From assembly GCF_001280205.1 (NCBI RefSeq), contig NZ_CP012573.1:2480001-2544000 (forward strand): DNA of 64,000 nucleotides, read 5' to 3'. How positions within the stretch are numbered: the stretch's first letter is position 1; every line of letters starts with the position of its first letter. The notes below the pieces were generated by a model. It saw nothing but the letters and a program-made list of their open reading frames with translations, was not told where the DNA came from and did no database searches. Below are positions 62,705-64,000 of the stretch, in pieces. A program made the translations under genes and the position numbers. The stretch is from Clavibacter capsici (GTDB taxonomy: Bacteria; Actinomycetota; Actinomycetes; Actinomycetales; Microbacteriaceae).

Positions 62705-64000
62705 ATGACCGACGCCATCGTGCTCGCGTCCCGCCTGCGCGCACTGGACGACGGGTCGCTCGCCGCCCTCGTGCGCGACCGCGGCGTCGACGCCGCCCGG
62801 GTGGCCGACCTGTTCGACCTGGCGGACGCCGTCCTCGCAGCGGATGCGGTGGCCCGGGCCCTCGAGCAGCTCGACCGCACGGCCCTGGCCGTGCTCGCCG
62901 TCGCCGCGGCGGAGGGCGCCACGGTGGGCCGGATCCCGCTCGAGGCCGTCCGCGACGCCGTCGCCCGCCGGTCGGGCGAGGATCCGCGCGACCCGGACGA
63001 GCTCGCCGACGCCGCAGCGCGGGCGGCGGCCACGCTGCTCGCCGACCTCGACGCGGGCGGGATCACCACGCACCCCGAGGTCGCCACCGCCCTGGCGACA
63101 TGGCCCGCGGACGGGCGGCCCGGGACCGACGAGCTCGCCCGCCTGGATCCCCCGCTCCCCTCGCCGCCGTGCCCCGCGTCGACCCGGACGAGGTCGACGG
63201 GCGCGCGGGCGAGAGCGCCTTCCGCTCCGTGGTCGCCGTCGCCGCCCTCCTCGACGAGCTCGCACGGGAGCCCGCCCGCGAGCTGAGCCGCGGCGGCATG
63301 TCCCTCCCCGACGCACGCCGACTCGCGGCCGCGCTCGGCGCCGACCTCGACGACGTGCCGGTCGTCCTCGCCATCGCCGCCCGCGCCGGCCTCGTCGCGC
63401 AGGCCGGCCGCACGTGGTCCGTCGCGGCCGGGGCCGCCGCCTGGTCCGCACGTCCGACAGCCGAACGCTGGGAGGCGCTGGCCGCCTCGTGGCTGGACGC
63501 GCTCGCGCCCGCCACCCGCGGGATCCTCGCCGAGCGCGCCGACGCCTCCTGGGGCGCCGGCCTCCTCGAGGGCGTCCTCTGGCGCTTCCCCGGCGGATCC
63601 ACGTGGATCGGCGAGCGCGTGACCCTCTTCACACGGGACGCGGGCCTCCTCGGCATCACCACGGGCGACGTCCCGAGCTCCGCCGGCCGCGCGCTCCTCA
63701 CCGTCGGCGCCGACGCGGCGGCCGCCGCCCTCGCGCCGCACCTCCCGGCCGAGGTCGACCGGGTCTACCTCCAGCACGACCTGTCGGTCGTCTCGCCCGG
63801 CCCGCTGGATCCCGCCGTCGAGTCGCGCCTCCTCGCCGTCGCGGACCCCGAGGGCCGGGGCCTCGCCGCGAGCTACCGCATCTCGGCCGCATCCGTCTCG
63901 CGCGCCCTCGCGGCGGGCCACACGGTCGACGGCATCCGCTCCTTCCTCGCCGGCATCTCGCTGACGGGCGTCCCACAGCCGCTCGACTACCTGCTCACGG
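62705..64000 (+). CDS. helicase-associated domain protein (XPB-neighbour type), frameshifted and cut by window end
   Basis: The frame from ATG 62705 codes for LRALDDGSLAALVRDRGVD and a helical region, then loses coding character at about 63150. The continuing protein is in another frame: PLAAVPRVDPDEVDGRAGESAFRSVVAVAALLDELAREPARELSRGG and onward to the window edge. A single missing C in the CCCCC run at 63149-63153 would rejoin them. The sequence matches the helicase-associated (Helicase_C_3) proteins that in Micrococcales stand just before an XPB-type helicase gene. Either a real frameshift or a homopolymer error. Confidence 0.75.

Overview
This is a high-GC (roughly 72-74% by eye) actinobacterial chromosome segment. 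It is most consistent with Microbacteriaceae and, more specifically, a Clavibacter-type plant-associated bacterium. The grounds are near-exclusive G/C third positions, many GTG starts, an Lsr2 nucleoid protein, a DtxR-type iron repressor whose metal ligands sit at the classical residue numbers, TTGTCCACA-type DnaA boxes, and a secreted GH5-CBM2 cellulase of the CelB kind. The genus is inferred; no search was run.

Layout. 1-13 kb: end of a YeiH-type transporter, then metY with a CoA-binding protein, DUF427, a GlsB stress membrane protein, sdaA, SdpI, a secreted small protein, a YyaL/thioredoxin-fold protein, CorA, and a coupled aldo/keto reductase and acyl-CoA ligase pair. 13-20 kb: hrpA, a GAF-PP2C phosphatase, a rhodanese and a GNAT enzyme. 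20-24 kb: an aerobic ribonucleotide reductase operon with paired NrdR boxes and DnaA boxes. Its beta subunit has Phe where the radical Tyr normally sits (class Ic pattern), and its alpha subunit lacks the C-terminal Cys pair, which is encoded instead by a separate 25-codon ORF with its own ribosome binding site. 24-30 kb: an MFS transporter, a lipoprotein, an aldo/keto reductase, an HtrA-type protease. 28.5-34.5 kb: a LacI-controlled arabinoside operon (solute-binding protein, two permeases, GH51 arabinofuranosidase) with a palindromic central-CG operator. 34.6-39 kb: small proteins, a methyltransferase, the cellulase and tRNA-Ala(CGC). 39-43 kb: membrane protein, GNAT, galU, 5-formyl-THF cyclo-ligase, FmdB, MscL.

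43-51 kb is the most accessory-looking part. It holds a very large helicase-like protein with a nuclease-like C-terminus and a degenerate ATPase core, coupled to a small protein; then tRNA-Arg(CCT), a frameshifted gene, a solitary HsdR_N-like nuclease, a membrane protein, and a deletion scar joining the start of a cytosine-permease-type gene to the end of a PucR-type regulator. 51-57 kb: a YrdC-like protein, lsr2, an LPVTG-anchored surface protein with a cysteine-rich head and a Thr-Pro stalk, a SARP/BTAD regulator and a prolyl oligopeptidase. 57-64 kb: HNH nuclease, NlpC/P60 peptidase, DtxR, serC, DUF3027, cold-shock protein, and the start of a helicase-associated protein that carries a frameshift in a C-run and leaves the window.

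Sequence-wide, the palindrome GGATCC is strongly over-represented (30 copies counted in the first 10 kb, about 3 expected from composition). No insertion sequences, rRNA genes or CRISPR arrays were seen.
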